Shown here: piece after piece, positions 9,401-15,852 of the stretch | Layout: every line of letters begins with the position of its first letter | Numbering within the stretch: the first letter of the stretch is position 1 | NCBI GenBank assembly: GCA_017985675.1 | Contig: JAGNXB010000026.1 | Span: 1-33,748, forward strand | Length of the DNA: 33,748 nucleotides | Reading direction: 5' to 3' | Source: Saprospiraceae bacterium | GTDB taxonomy: Bacteria; Bacteroidota; Bacteroidia; Chitinophagales; Saprospiraceae | Program-made: the position numbers and the translations under genes | Notes under the pieces: model-generated | The model's input: the letters and a program-made list of their open reading frames with translations, nothing else | Told to the model about the DNA's origin: nothing | Databases searched by the model: none

Positions 9401-10323
9401 AATATGGACAAAGTTATGTGTGGTTATTCGGTGATGGGGGCAGCAGCATCGAAGAAAACCCAACGCATACCTATGCTGCGGAAGGTGCTTATGTCGTGAC
9501 GCTGACGGTAACCAATTCATGCGGTGTCAATATTTATACGGAGTTAGTTCAGGTTTATTTTGCTCCTGTGGCCGGATTTGGTTCGGACCAAAATGGGGCA
9601 TGTGGTGAATCAATGACGGTACAATTTAATGATCTTTCCCAAGGTTTTACGACTTCATGGATATGGACCTTTGAAGGTGGCAACCCCTCCGTGTCGAATG
9701 TTGAAAATCCGGTTGTTACTTATTCGACGCCCGGATCTTATGATGTAACGTTGATCGCCACAGGTCCCGGAGGTTCGGATACTATCCTATTACCAGATTA
9801 TATCACCTTATCCAATAGTCTGCCAATAGCTTTATTTGATTATGATGCTATGGGTCTTGCAGTTGCCTTTACCGATGAGTCTGAAAAAGCAAGTAGTTAT
9901 TCCTGGGATTTCGGTGATGGCAACACAAGTTCGGAGAAAAATCCTGTGCATATATATGGTGCATCTGGCTCGTATGGTGTTACCCAAATCGCACATAATC
10001 CTTGTGGAAATGACACAATTGTGGTCATAGTAAGTGTTGTAGCATCCGGTCTTGAGCTTCCGGATTTCCTTACACGTTTCAGCATTATGCCCAATCCGAC
10101 TTCCGGGATTTGTACGATTGAAATGGAAGGTCGGGCAATAGGCGCTGTGTCCTATGATATTGTGGATCTGTTTGGTCGTATCGTGCATTCCCGCAGCGTA
10201 TCATTTAATACGTCTCTCATTCGTGAAGAGCTTGATCTAAGCCGCTTAACGCAAGGCACTTATTTCTTCAGGATGAGTCATGAAGGAAATATCTATTCAA
10301 GAATGCTCCATATAATTAGGTAG
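6412..10323 (+). CDS. Secreted metzincin protease with ten PKD domains and T9SS sorting domain
   Basis: The 1303-residue protein is predicted to be a surface or extracellular zinc protease. A signal peptide (about 1-32, ending near FAQA) is followed by a pro-region and then a reprolysin-like metzincin domain with HELGHNLNAGH at 359-369 (three zinc-binding His and catalytic Glu360) and a plausible Met-turn FIMS (Met377). Ten PKD-type beta-sandwich domains follow (about 415-1210), alternating between two subtypes. The last 90 residues (FSIMPNPTSGICTIEM at about 1223, ending GTYFFRMSHEGNIYSRMLHI) match the type IX secretion C-terminal sorting domain, so it should cross the outer membrane by the PorSS machinery. 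It has its own promoter and terminator and appears monocistronic. The substrate is unknown. PKD arrays commonly act as spacers or bind polysaccharide or protein surfaces. Confidence 0.93.
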   Translation: MIRMSFLNLASCKRLAFFLIFSVLVLGQSFAQAIFAGRSPDIQNKPEIPGIETYDLFEIDQEALYNYVKKEGTDIELTIELGQLSLSSNLIKHNTRKPGLETRVMTASGLVVKPAREDILYRGVLNAPLNGMLLYAINKDFFAGTFIIDGREYMIEPLWHHHSGAAKNLVIVYETALAKVIGDYSCGVDVNVHKCTDPQHDHGDGLESEEEGRSPGCKEVEYGAALDWLFYNKYGNEPASWDRVDLVMGLVETQYTGWFTNDYIFVRSAEFVSDCSTCDPAEWTNTTNSSTLVANFRNWGQGGGFGNQVYDVASLWTNRNFQNGVVGIAYVGGMCNSFRYNCLMDYSTQNWAMRVMVSHELGHNLNAGHDGGSGFIMSPSVNNTTTWSSSSINVINNYTNGNGGNCMTNCTPQSPPVAGFSADVTEGCAPLTVHYTDESTNSPTSWLWTFPGGTPGSSTMQNPTVTYNTEGTYNVTLVATNGAGSDSHTENSYINITDVPTALWDFIADENIVNFYNLSDGGVSYFWEFGDGNSSTDENPLHVYATDGVYEVELTVTNECGTDTYSQFITIVTSPIADFGSDVIDGCAPLVVEFEDLSTPNTTSWNWQFPGGSPLTSNAKNPVVTYPNPGVYTVTLIAINSAGTDVEIKTNYITVLSSPNPDFTYTVKIDSVFFNSLGNVDSLHWDFGDGGSSSEEDPIHVYLTEGVFDVTLQVFATCGDSTLVQPVTIVLPPSAGFSANDQEGCAPFAVNFMEDASPNTTSFWWSFPGGNPSTSTDPNPTVDYATPGIYNVTFVAINSVGSDTLTLANYITVLADPVAAFDADVNNGNEVSFDNNSQFGTSFTWDFGDGNGSNDADPVHIYSQEGVFTVTLWAFNACDSNMITQQVTIVLPPVAGFSANQTSGCAPFEVQFSDQSSQSVTSWLWTFEGGNPATSTDENPTVQYTVPGVYDVKLIVSNPVGIGELELLDHITVFSTPVSDFSQTNNNGTVSFTNQSQYGQSYVWLFGDGGSSIEENPTHTYAAEGAYVVTLTVTNSCGVNIYTELVQVYFAPVAGFGSDQNGACGESMTVQFNDLSQGFTTSWIWTFEGGNPSVSNVENPVVTYSTPGSYDVTLIATGPGGSDTILLPDYITLSNSLPIALFDYDAMGLAVAFTDESEKASSYSWDFGDGNTSSEKNPVHIYGASGSYGVTQIAHNPCGNDTIVVIVSVVASGLELPDFLTRFSIMPNPTSGICTIEMEGRAIGAVSYDIVDLFGRIVHSRSVSFNTSLIREELDLSRLTQGTYFFRMSHEGNIYSRMLHIIR
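7654..10041 (+). repeat. Five tandem two-domain PKD repeat units
   Basis: The coding sequence contains five in-frame units starting at about 7654, 8128, 8602, 9082 and 9559, with lengths of 474, 474, 480, 477 and about 483 bases. Each unit encodes an A-type domain (GCAP near its start, then W-x-F-PGG or EGG-x-P, ending YITV or similar) followed by a B-type domain (W-x-FGDG, ending with CG or CD and then VTIV or similar). Similarity is clear in protein but not strong in DNA, so the duplications are old. Confidence 0.9.
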
Positions 10324-10346
10324 GATTCAGAAGGTATTTCATTTGG

Positions 10347-10386
10347 AAAGGTGGTCTCTGAGCAAGAGATCACCTTTCTTATTTTT
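10347..10386 (+). terminator. Terminator after the PKD metalloprotease gene
   Basis: A 13-bp stem (10347-10359 with 10365-10377, one G-T wobble, loop GAGCA) is followed by CTTATTTTT. It begins 23 bases after the stop codon and is the strongest terminator in this half of the window. It may also insulate the convergent minus-strand gene that ends at 10422. Confidence 0.85.
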
Positions 10387-10421
10387 GGATGAGTCAGAAC
10401 AGTCTGTTAGGAATAAATGGA

Positions 10422-10847
10422 TCAGGAAATGGAATAATGGATGACTTTGTCCTGATTTGGGTTCTTTTTTGGAGTTGGAGTAATGTGGTATGAAACCTGC
10501 AATTCGGTTTGGTTTTGAGGCTGTTGGGGAAGTCTAAAGTGGATCTGTATTTTTTTATGGTAAAGTACTTTAACGCCCCTGGTTTTATCAACATGGAAGC
10601 TCAACAACCTGACTAAGCGCTCCGCTTCTTCATCACAACCATGACCTAACTTGTGCAGGATCCTGACATCAATTACCATACCTTTATGGTCGATAGCATA
10701 CCGTAGATGGACTGTCCCTTCTACCTTTAATGCCAGGGCCTGATCAGGGTATTTGAGATTGGAGGCGACATAGGCACGAAGTGCTTTTTGCCCTCCAGGA
10801 TATTCTGGCTGTTTCAGAATATCTGTTTTTTTAACTTCTTTTCGCAT
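10422..10847 (-). CDS. Stand-alone TonB C-terminal-domain protein
   Basis: The 141-residue product contains a TonB_C-type domain: PEYPGGQKALRAYVASNLKY (about 14-33), then KVEGTVHLRYAIDHKGMVIDVRILHKLG, then a helix with ERLVRLLSF. In TonB this domain contacts outer-membrane receptors. Here there is no visible membrane anchor, signal peptide or proline-rich spacer, so the protein may be cytoplasmic or missing its exporting part. The ATG at 10845-10847 is preferred; the frame continues open to 11045 on the minus strand, but that part runs antisense across rpsU and its promoter and has no family likeness. The polar C-terminal tail (last 35 residues) looks unstructured. It is divergent from rpsU with a 58-base gap. 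Its role is unknown. Confidence 0.75.
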   Translation of the reverse strand: MRKEVKKTDILKQPEYPGGQKALRAYVASNLKYPDQALALKVEGTVHLRYAIDHKGMVIDVRILHKLGHGCDEEAERLVRLLSFHVDKTRGVKVLYHKKIQIHFRLPQQPQNQTELQVSYHITPTPKKNPNQDKVIHYSIS

Positions 10848-10851
10848 AGTA

Positions 10852-10882
10852 TTTCGCGGTATCAAGAATAGGACTATCTTTG
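10852..10882 (+). promoter_or_regulatory. rpsU promoter
   Basis: TTT (10852-10854), 20 bases, then TATCTTTG (10875-10882). The same TTTC context, spacing and octamer occur before the tRNA-tuf cluster and the DUF4293 gene. Transcription would start about 15 bases before the rpsU ATG, giving a very short leader. Confidence 0.65.
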
Positions 10883-10905
10883 CATCCGCAAATGATAAAC
10901 CTTTT

Positions 10906-11091
10906 ATGCTGATTATCGAAGTCAAAGAAACGGAATCTATTGATCGCGCACTTAAAAAGTACAAGCGAAAGTTTGAACGTGCAGGTGTATTGAAGGAACT
11001 GCGTCGCAGGAAGCAGTTTACTAAGCCATCGGTACTCAAACGCAATGTGATGTTAAAAGCAGAGTACCGCCAAAAAACGTACGGTACATAG
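10906..11091 (+). CDS. rpsU: Small ribosomal subunit protein bS21
   Basis: bS21 binds the 30S platform near the 3' end of 16S rRNA and affects translation initiation. The 61-residue, strongly basic protein has the family pattern: EVKETESIDRALKKYKRKFE at the start, then ELRRRKQFTKPSVLKR and a basic tail. Length fits the 60-70 residues of the family. No Shine-Dalgarno sequence precedes it; upstream is CTTTT. A six-codon reading frame starting at 10892 overlaps the start codon. The xerC-type gene follows after 86 bases. Confidence 0.95.
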   Translation: MLIIEVKETESIDRALKKYKRKFERAGVLKELRRRKQFTKPSVLKRNVMLKAEYRQKTYGT

Positions 11092-11177
11092 GTTTGTCTT
11101 CAAACCGAATATTTATATCGTTTAGATATATCCATGTCCCTTATCTTAGCAAACGATCAAGTTTGCCCTAGTTTTTT

Positions 11178-12074
11178 ATGCGGGATATCCAGCGATTTTG
11201 CCACTTCATTGAGCTCGAAAAAAGACGCTCACCTCATACGCTTGAGGCTTACCGCAGGGATGTTCATGCCTGTTTTGAGTTTTTGAAGACAATGTACAGC
11301 GTAGAATCTTCGACTGACGTTGATGCCTCTATGATGAGAAGTTATGTGGTTTCACTGCTTGATGCAGCCCTAACTCCACGTACTATTCAACGGAAATTAT
11401 CTGCTGTCCGGTCTTTTTTTCGCTTTCTCCAACAGCGACATGGGCTGCCGATTAATCCAGTTGATGGGGTAGTACTGCCCAGGAAAGGTAAGAAGCTTCC
11501 TAACTTCATTCCAAAAGAACAAATCCAGGGATGGATCAACAACCTACCTGAAGGCGAAAATTTTACGGACATAAGAGACCGTACCATATTAACGTTGTTA
11601 TATCATACTGGCATACGAAGAGCAGAATTGTTAGGCTTAAGCCTGAAGGATGTCTTACTGAAGGAAAAGCAGATTAAAGTGGTAGGCAAACGAAATAAGG
11701 AACGGATGATACCTATTTCATCTGAGATGCAAGTAGAGCTGACATCTTATCTGGATATCAGAAAGACAATCACAAACCCTGAAGGATCAACATTACTTTT
11801 TATCAACGAACAGGGTAAAGTCCTAAACCCGAGAGCGCTATATAGAATAGTGCATAAAAATTTAGCTTTTCTGGGTCAACTGGAACAACGAAGTCCCCAC
11901 GTGTTACGGCACACATTTGCTACGCACCTTGCAGAAAATGGGGCTGACCTCAACGCAATAAAGAACTTGTTAGGTCACAGTAGCCTGGCTTCCACCCAAG
12001 TGTACACCCACACGCGGATAGAGCATTTGAAAAATGTATATAAAAAGGCACATCCTCGAAACAAAGGTGACTGA
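11178..12074 (+). CDS. xerC: Tyrosine recombinase XerC/XerD
   Basis: This is a site-specific recombinase expected to resolve chromosome dimers at dif. The 298-residue length is typical of Xer proteins. The N-terminal SAM-like DNA-binding domain (about 1-85) includes RSPHTLEAYRRD and KLSAVRSFFRFL. The catalytic set is complete: Arg147 (TGIRRAEL), Lys171 (VGKRNKER), His241 and Arg244 (HVLRHTFATH), His267 (LGHSSL) and nucleophile Tyr276 (TQVYTHT). Its place between rpsU and hpf, ahead of the tRNA-tuf cluster, suggests the housekeeping copy rather than a transposon or integron integrase. XerC or XerD cannot be distinguished with certainty; XerC is the more usual name in this context. A weak -7 match, TATCTTAG, lies at 11142-11149. 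Confidence 0.9.
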   Translation: MRDIQRFCHFIELEKRRSPHTLEAYRRDVHACFEFLKTMYSVESSTDVDASMMRSYVVSLLDAALTPRTIQRKLSAVRSFFRFLQQRHGLPINPVDGVVLPRKGKKLPNFIPKEQIQGWINNLPEGENFTDIRDRTILTLLYHTGIRRAELLGLSLKDVLLKEKQIKVVGKRNKERMIPISSEMQVELTSYLDIRKTITNPEGSTLLFINEQGKVLNPRALYRIVHKNLAFLGQLEQRSPHVLRHTFATHLAENGADLNAIKNLLGHSSLASTQVYTHTRIEHLKNVYKKAHPRNKGD

Positions 12075-12109
12075 AGGTGTGTATATTGTTAAACCGTAAA
12101 TCAAAAAAG

Positions 12110-12433
12110 ATGAATATAAAGACGCAATCGGTTCATTTTACGGCTGATCAGAAGCTAATTGATTTTATTGACAAAAAAATTGGCAAACTCGATGGATTGG
12201 GTAGCCATATAATCGGAGTTGAAGTCATTTTAAAACTTGAGAACTCTGGTCAAATTCGCGATAAAGTCACTGAGGTGAAATTAAATATGCCTGGTAATAT
12301 CCTTTTTACAAAGCAAGTGGCTAAAACGTTTGAGACGGCCATTGAAAAATCTGTTGATACTTTGCGTACACAGATTACTCGGTATAAGGGAAGAAACAAC
12401 CAGGCAAAACGTAGGCGATCGCCTAATATCTGA
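12110..12433 (+). CDS. hpf: Short ribosome hibernation promoting factor (HPF/RaiA family)
   Basis: This family binds the 30S decoding region in slow growth and helps inactivate ribosomes. The 107-residue product begins MNIKTQSVHFTADQ and has the beta-alpha-beta-beta-beta-alpha pattern of the family: FIDKKIGKLDGL (helix 1), VEVILKLEN, DKVTEVKLNMPG, LFTKQVAKTFETAIEKSVDTLRTQITRYK (helix 2), then a basic tail. It lacks the extra C-terminal dimerisation domain of long HPF. An in-frame GTG at 12077 would add 11 unrelated residues and sits only 3 bases after the xerC stop, so the ATG at 12110 is preferred. It is probably co-transcribed with xerC. Confidence 0.9.
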   Translation: MNIKTQSVHFTADQKLIDFIDKKIGKLDGLGSHIIGVEVILKLENSGQIRDKVTEVKLNMPGNILFTKQVAKTFETAIEKSVDTLRTQITRYKGRNNQAKRRRSPNI

Positions 12434-12493
12434 TCGTGGCAGTGTTTGAAAGGGGCGTTTTATTACAGGGAAAAGAAAATTTTTTGTAAGAAC

Positions 12494-12524
12494 TTTCCAG
12501 ATCCGAAAGAAACTTGTATCTTTG
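12494..12524 (+). promoter_or_regulatory. Promoter of the tRNA-tuf-secE cluster
   Basis: TTT (12494-12496), 20 bases, then TATCTTTG (12517-12524). It lies about 170 bases before the first tRNA in the 261-base gap after hpf, and no other strong match is seen before tuf. The sequence between it and the tRNA (12525-12694) would be the 5' leader and has no recognisable gene. Confidence 0.65.
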
Positions 12525-12694
12525 CGAGCGCTTTCAAAGGGAAGTGAGTATTAAGTCATTGAATTACTGGCAAATAGCTTTTTCAGGCACCTGTTTTTAG
12601 ATCACCTGGGACAATATAAAGAAGGTTCCGGACTGACTGCTCTGATGTTAAATCGCAATAGCTGGTCATAGGATCCTCCGACTGTTATATCCAA

Positions 12695-12767
12695 GCCGAT
12701 GTAGCTCAGTTGGTAGAGCAGCTGATTTGTAATCAGCTGGTCGGGGGTTCGAGTCCCTCCATCGGCT
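12695..12767 (+). tRNA. tRNA-Thr (anticodon UGU)
   Basis: Full cloverleaf: acceptor GCCGATG pairs with CATCGGC, D-arm GCTC/GAGC, anticodon stem GCTGA/TCAGC with loop TTTGTAA and anticodon TGT at 12728-12730, T-arm GGGGG-TTCGAGT-CCCTC with one wobble, discriminator T. The 3' CCA is not encoded. Confidence 0.97.
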
Positions 12768-12867
12768 CAGGCACAGTTCTTTTAAAAGGACTGATTTCCT
12801 TGAAAGGCAAAAGAAGATTTGATCTTTGAATGCTGCAAATTACAGTTTGTCTGAAAGGAAAAGAAAG

Positions 12868-12950
12868 GGGGGTGCGCCGGAGTCGGAGAGCCGGGCCAGA
12901 CTGTAAATCTGGTGCTTTTAGCTGAGTGGGTTCGAATCCAACTACCCCCA
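12868..12950 (+). tRNA. tRNA-Tyr (anticodon GUA)
   Basis: A class II tRNA with a long variable arm. Acceptor GGGGGTG pairs with TACCCCC, anticodon stem CCAGA/TCTGG, loop CTGTAAA, anticodon GTA at 12903-12905, discriminator A at 12950. The T-stem GTGGG/CCAAC contains one G-A mismatch (12928 with 12940), which is unusual. CCA is not encoded. It is not reasonable to read it as a protein: minus-strand frames here give the familiar tRNA-derived artefact peptide. Confidence 0.95.
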
Positions 12951-13049
12951 CAATGTGTCTGAAACAATTTATCCAAGGTTTTCCATACTAATATGGTGTA
13001 CTTGGAATAGTTGTTGCTAAGTTGCTAGTCTGATCGTTGAAAGGCTTAT

Positions 13050-13122
13050 GCGGGTGTAGCTCAGTTGGTAGAGCATCAGCCTTCCAAGCTGAGGGTCGTG
13101 GGTTCGAGTCTCATCACCCGCT
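13050..13122 (+). tRNA. tRNA-Gly (anticodon UCC)
   Basis: Acceptor GCGGGTG/CACCCGC, D-arm GCTC/GAGC, anticodon stem TCAGC/GCTGA with loop CTTCCAA and anticodon TCC at 13083-13085, T-arm GTGGG-TTCGAGT-CTCAT with two wobble pairs, discriminator T. CCA is not encoded. Confidence 0.97.
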
Positions 13123-13473
13123 CAATGTTATGGAAATCCTGAAGAGGATCCTGAATAAACATTCTTGATAGGATATGTTTGGACGGGTTTTTTATTCCGA
13201 TTTCCTTCTTTGATATTTATGGTGTGTAGCCGCATCATGATTATATACCGGTAATTAACAAAGGTTTTTTACCGGACCAATTTTGAAGTCGTAGGGTACT
13301 TAATAGGAGAGGTTTTACCTTTTTGAATATGTAATCTTGATTTCAAAATTGTTATGATCCCGGATTTTACCGGAAAGAATGCTTCTACTTCATGTTGAGA
13401 GCTATGATTTCCGTTTTAATATTCGGAAATCATGCCAAATAGCTAAAAAGTTATTTGGAACAATTGGATTTAA
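13123..13473 (+). other. 351-base gap between tRNA-Gly and tRNA-Thr with two hairpins
   Basis: No credible coding sequence is present. Two inverted repeats stand out: CCGGTAA/TTACCGG (13248-13254 and 13269-13275, with an inner AAC/GTT pair) and ATGATTTCCG/CGGAAATCAT (13404-13413 and 13424-13433, loop TTTTAATATT). The ten-mer TTTTACCGGA occurs twice (13267 and 13365). The stretch is transcribed with the tRNA cluster, so these may be processing structures or remnants. Confidence 0.5.
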
Positions 13474-13545
<72 letters not shown>

Positions 13546-13593
13546 CTAAATATCTGGAGATCGCAATTTTAAAATCTGTAAAAACCCAAAAAA

Positions 13594-14790
13594 ATGGCTA
13601 AAGAGACGTTTGCAAGAACTAAGCCACACTTGAATATCGGAACCATCGGTCACGTCGACCATGGAAAGACTACCCTTACAGCTGCAATCACTTCGGTGTT
13701 GGCTGCGGATGGTCTGGCTGAGAAAAAGAGTTATGACTCGATTGATGCTGCTCCTGAAGAAAAGGAACGTGGTATCACGATTAACACAGCTCACGTTGAG
13801 TATCAGACAGTTAACCGTCACTACGCACACGTGGATTGTCCAGGTCACGCTGACTATGTAAAAAACATGGTAACAGGTGCTGCTCAGATGGACGGTGCAA
13901 TTCTGGTTGTTGCTGCAACAGATGGTCCTATGCCTCAGACGCGGGAACACATCCTTCTGGCTCGTCAGGTAGGCGTACCTGGTATCGTAGTATTCATGAA
14001 CAAGGTTGACCTTGTTGAAGATGAAGAGATGCTTGAGCTAGTTGAAATGGAAGTACGCGAACTGCTCGACCAGTACGAGTTTGACGGTTCGAATGCATCA
14101 GTAATCAAAGGATCCGCACTGAGAGCACTTGAAGGTGAGCCAGGTGCAGTTCAAGCGATTAAAGATCTGATGGCTGCAGTTGATAACGATATCAAAGAGC
14201 CCGTTCGTCTGATCGATCAGCCATTCCTTATGCCTATCGAGGACGTGTTCTCTATCACAGGTCGTGGTACAGTGGCTACTGGTCGTATCGAGCGTGGTGT
14301 AATTGAAGTTGGCCAACCTGTTGAAATCATCGGAATGATGAAAGAAGGGGAGAAGGCATTGACTTCTACAGTGACTGGTGTTGAAATGTTCCGCAAACTG
14401 CTTAACCGCGGTGAAGCTGGCGACAACGCAGGTATCCTGTTGAGGGGTATTGAAAAGGAAGCTATTCGCCGTGGAATGGTCATTTGTAAGCCAGGATCTG
14501 TAACTCCGCACAAACATTTCAAATGCGAAGTGTATGTACTTGGTAAAGATGAAGGTGGCCGTCACACGCCGTTCTTCAATGGCTACCGTCCTCAGTTCTA
14601 CTTCCGTACAACAGACGTGACAGGTGACTGCACACTTCCTGCAGGAGTAGAAATGGTAATGCCAGGTGATAACGTTGGTATGGAAGTTAAACTTCTGAAC
14701 ACCATCGCCATGGAAAAAGGTCTTCGTTTTGCTATCCGTGAGGGTGGCCGTACGGTAGGTGCCGGACAGGTTACGGAGATTTTAGACTAA
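13594..14790 (+). CDS. tuf: Elongation factor Tu
   Basis: EF-Tu delivers aminoacyl-tRNA to the ribosomal A site as a GTP complex. The 398-residue protein has the usual length and motifs: G1 GHVDHGKT (about 19-26), the switch region [11 protein letters not shown] (about 60-70), G3 DCPGHADY (about 81-88), G4 NKVD (about 136-139) and G5 GSAL (about 174-177), then the two beta-barrel domains. It lies 48 bases after tRNA-Thr(GGU) and 85 bases before tRNA-Trp, in the tRNA-tuf-tRNA-secE arrangement common in bacteria. No Shine-Dalgarno sequence is present; the start is preceded by an A-rich CCCAAAAAA. A strong terminator follows. Confidence 0.99.
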   Translation: MAKETFARTKPHLNIGTIGHVDHGKTTLTAAITSVLAADGLAEKKSYDSIDAAPEEKERGITINTAHVEYQTVNRHYAHVDCPGHADYVKNMVTGAAQMDGAILVVAATDGPMPQTREHILLARQVGVPGIVVFMNKVDLVEDEEMLELVEMEVRELLDQYEFDGSNASVIKGSALRALEGEPGAVQAIKDLMAAVDNDIKEPVRLIDQPFLMPIEDVFSITGRGTVATGRIERGVIEVGQPVEIIGMMKEGEKALTSTVTGVEMFRKLLNRGEAGDNAGILLRGIEKEAIRRGMVICKPGSVTPHKHFKCEVYVLGKDEGGRHTPFFNGYRPQFYFRTTDVTGDCTLPAGVEMVMPGDNVGMEVKLLNTIAMEKGLRFAIREGGRTVGAGQVTEILD

Positions 14791-14829
14791 GATTGGGAAA
14801 AGTTCCAATGCTATAAAATTAGGCAAAAA

Positions 14830-14868
14830 GATAAGCACTTCAATTGAGGTGCTTATCTCTTTCCTTTT
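14830..14868 (+). terminator. Terminator after tuf
   Basis: GATAAGCAC (14830-14838) pairs with GTGCTTATC (14849-14857), extended inside by three more pairs to a four-base loop AATT, followed by TCTTTCCTTTT. It could end part of the tuf transcript before tRNA-Trp and the secE genes, which would otherwise be read through. Confidence 0.8.
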
Positions 14869-14875
14869 CAGGTAT

Positions 14876-14948
<73 letters not shown>

Positions 14949-15085
14949 CACGAGTGGCCTGGTCGTTCGCAATCGGGTTACAGGATTAATTGGAATTCGG
15001 AATGATTTCCAGTTTATAATGATTGTTTAGAAGGTTTGAGCAATGTTTTGATCAGACCTTATCACATTCATAAGTTAGCGTATTT

Positions 15086-15274
15086 ATGGAAAAGATCAAA
15101 TTATACCTGACAGAAAGCTATAATGAGCTGATGCATAAGGTTACCTGGCCTACTTGGCCCAACCTCACAAGCACAACAGTTGTTGTACTTGTATCATCAT
15201 TGCTGATTGCAATTCTTATTGCCTTGATGGATCTGATTTCTACCCAGGGTACGCATCTTATTTACGGTATTTAA
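15086..15274 (+). CDS. secE: Preprotein translocase subunit SecE
   Basis: SecE clamps SecY in the inner-membrane translocon. The 62-residue protein is the short single-TM form found in many bacteria: an amphipathic N-terminal helix with YNELMHKVTWPTWPNL (about 10-25) and one membrane segment (about 30-50). The KVTWP motif is the family hallmark. It is followed by nusG after 17 bases, the standard order. Confidence 0.95.
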   Translation: MEKIKLYLTESYNELMHKVTWPTWPNLTSTTVVVLVSSLLIAILIALMDLISTQGTHLIYGI

Positions 15275-15291
15275 ATTAATGCCGACCTGGT

Positions 15292-15840
15292 ATGGCTGAA
15301 GAAAAAAAATGGTATTCCCTACGTGTAATAAGCGGTAAGGAAAAAAAGATTCAAGAACGGATTGATCTTGAAATTCAGCGAAGTGGATGGCAACATATCA
15401 TTTCTCAGGTACTTGTACCGACAGAAAAGGTATACAAAATACGCAGTGGGAAAAAGGTCATTATGGAACGAAATATTCTGCCAGGATATATTCTGGTTGA
15501 AGCCGATCCGACCGCATTTACTGCTGAAATAGTGAATACCATTGCGAATATTCCCAATGTTATTCATTTTTTAGGTAAAAATGAACCGATTCCAATGCAA
15601 CAGTCAGAAGCTAACCGGCTTCTGGGTAAAGTGGATGAATCTCAGGACCTTACTGAGGCGATGATTGAACCATTCCTTGTGGGTGAAACAATCAAAATTA
15701 TCGACGGTCCCTTCAACGACTTCGTTGGTGATATCCAGGAGGTAAATGAAGAAAAGAAGAAGTTGAAAGTAATTGTAAAAATATTTGGCCGAGGAACAGA
15801 AGTTGAATTGAACTTTCTCCAGGTCGAAAAACAAGCTTAA
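15292..15840 (+). CDS. nusG: Transcription termination/antitermination factor NusG
   Basis: NusG binds RNA polymerase, reduces pausing and links transcription to translation or Rho. The 182-residue product has the NGN domain at the N-terminus (KWYSLRVISGKEKKIQERI, then LVPTEKVYKIRSGKKVIMERNILPGYILVEAD) and a C-terminal KOW domain beginning GETIKIIDGPFNDFVGDIQEV (about 131-151). Its length is normal. It lies between secE and rplK with short gaps (17 and 12 bases) in the conserved operon. Confidence 0.98.
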   Translation: MAEEKKWYSLRVISGKEKKIQERIDLEIQRSGWQHIISQVLVPTEKVYKIRSGKKVIMERNILPGYILVEADPTAFTAEIVNTIANIPNVIHFLGKNEPIPMQQSEANRLLGKVDESQDLTEAMIEPFLVGETIKIIDGPFNDFVGDIQEVNEEKKKLKVIVKIFGRGTEVELNFLQVEKQA

Positions 15841-15852
15841 AATAGCCTAGCG

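Noticed and set aside
10848..11045. Upstream extension of the TonB-C protein across rpsU
   Set aside because: The extra 66 residues are antisense to rpsU and its promoter and have no TM or signal that would complete a TonB.
12412..12425. Perfect 14-base palindrome TAGGCGATCGCCTA at the end of hpf
   Set aside because: It lies within coding sequence for a basic tail (RRRSPNI) and is a single copy in the window; chance is the simplest explanation.
12733..12976. Minus-strand reading frames across tRNA-Tyr, one with a peptide such as GVVGFEPTQLKAPDLQSG
   Set aside because: This is the well-known false translation of a tRNA-Tyr gene. The cloverleaf explains the sequence.
13546..14565. Minus-strand frames of 101-155 residues across tuf
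   Set aside because: Antisense to tuf; composition follows the complement of a highly biased gene and no domain is visible.
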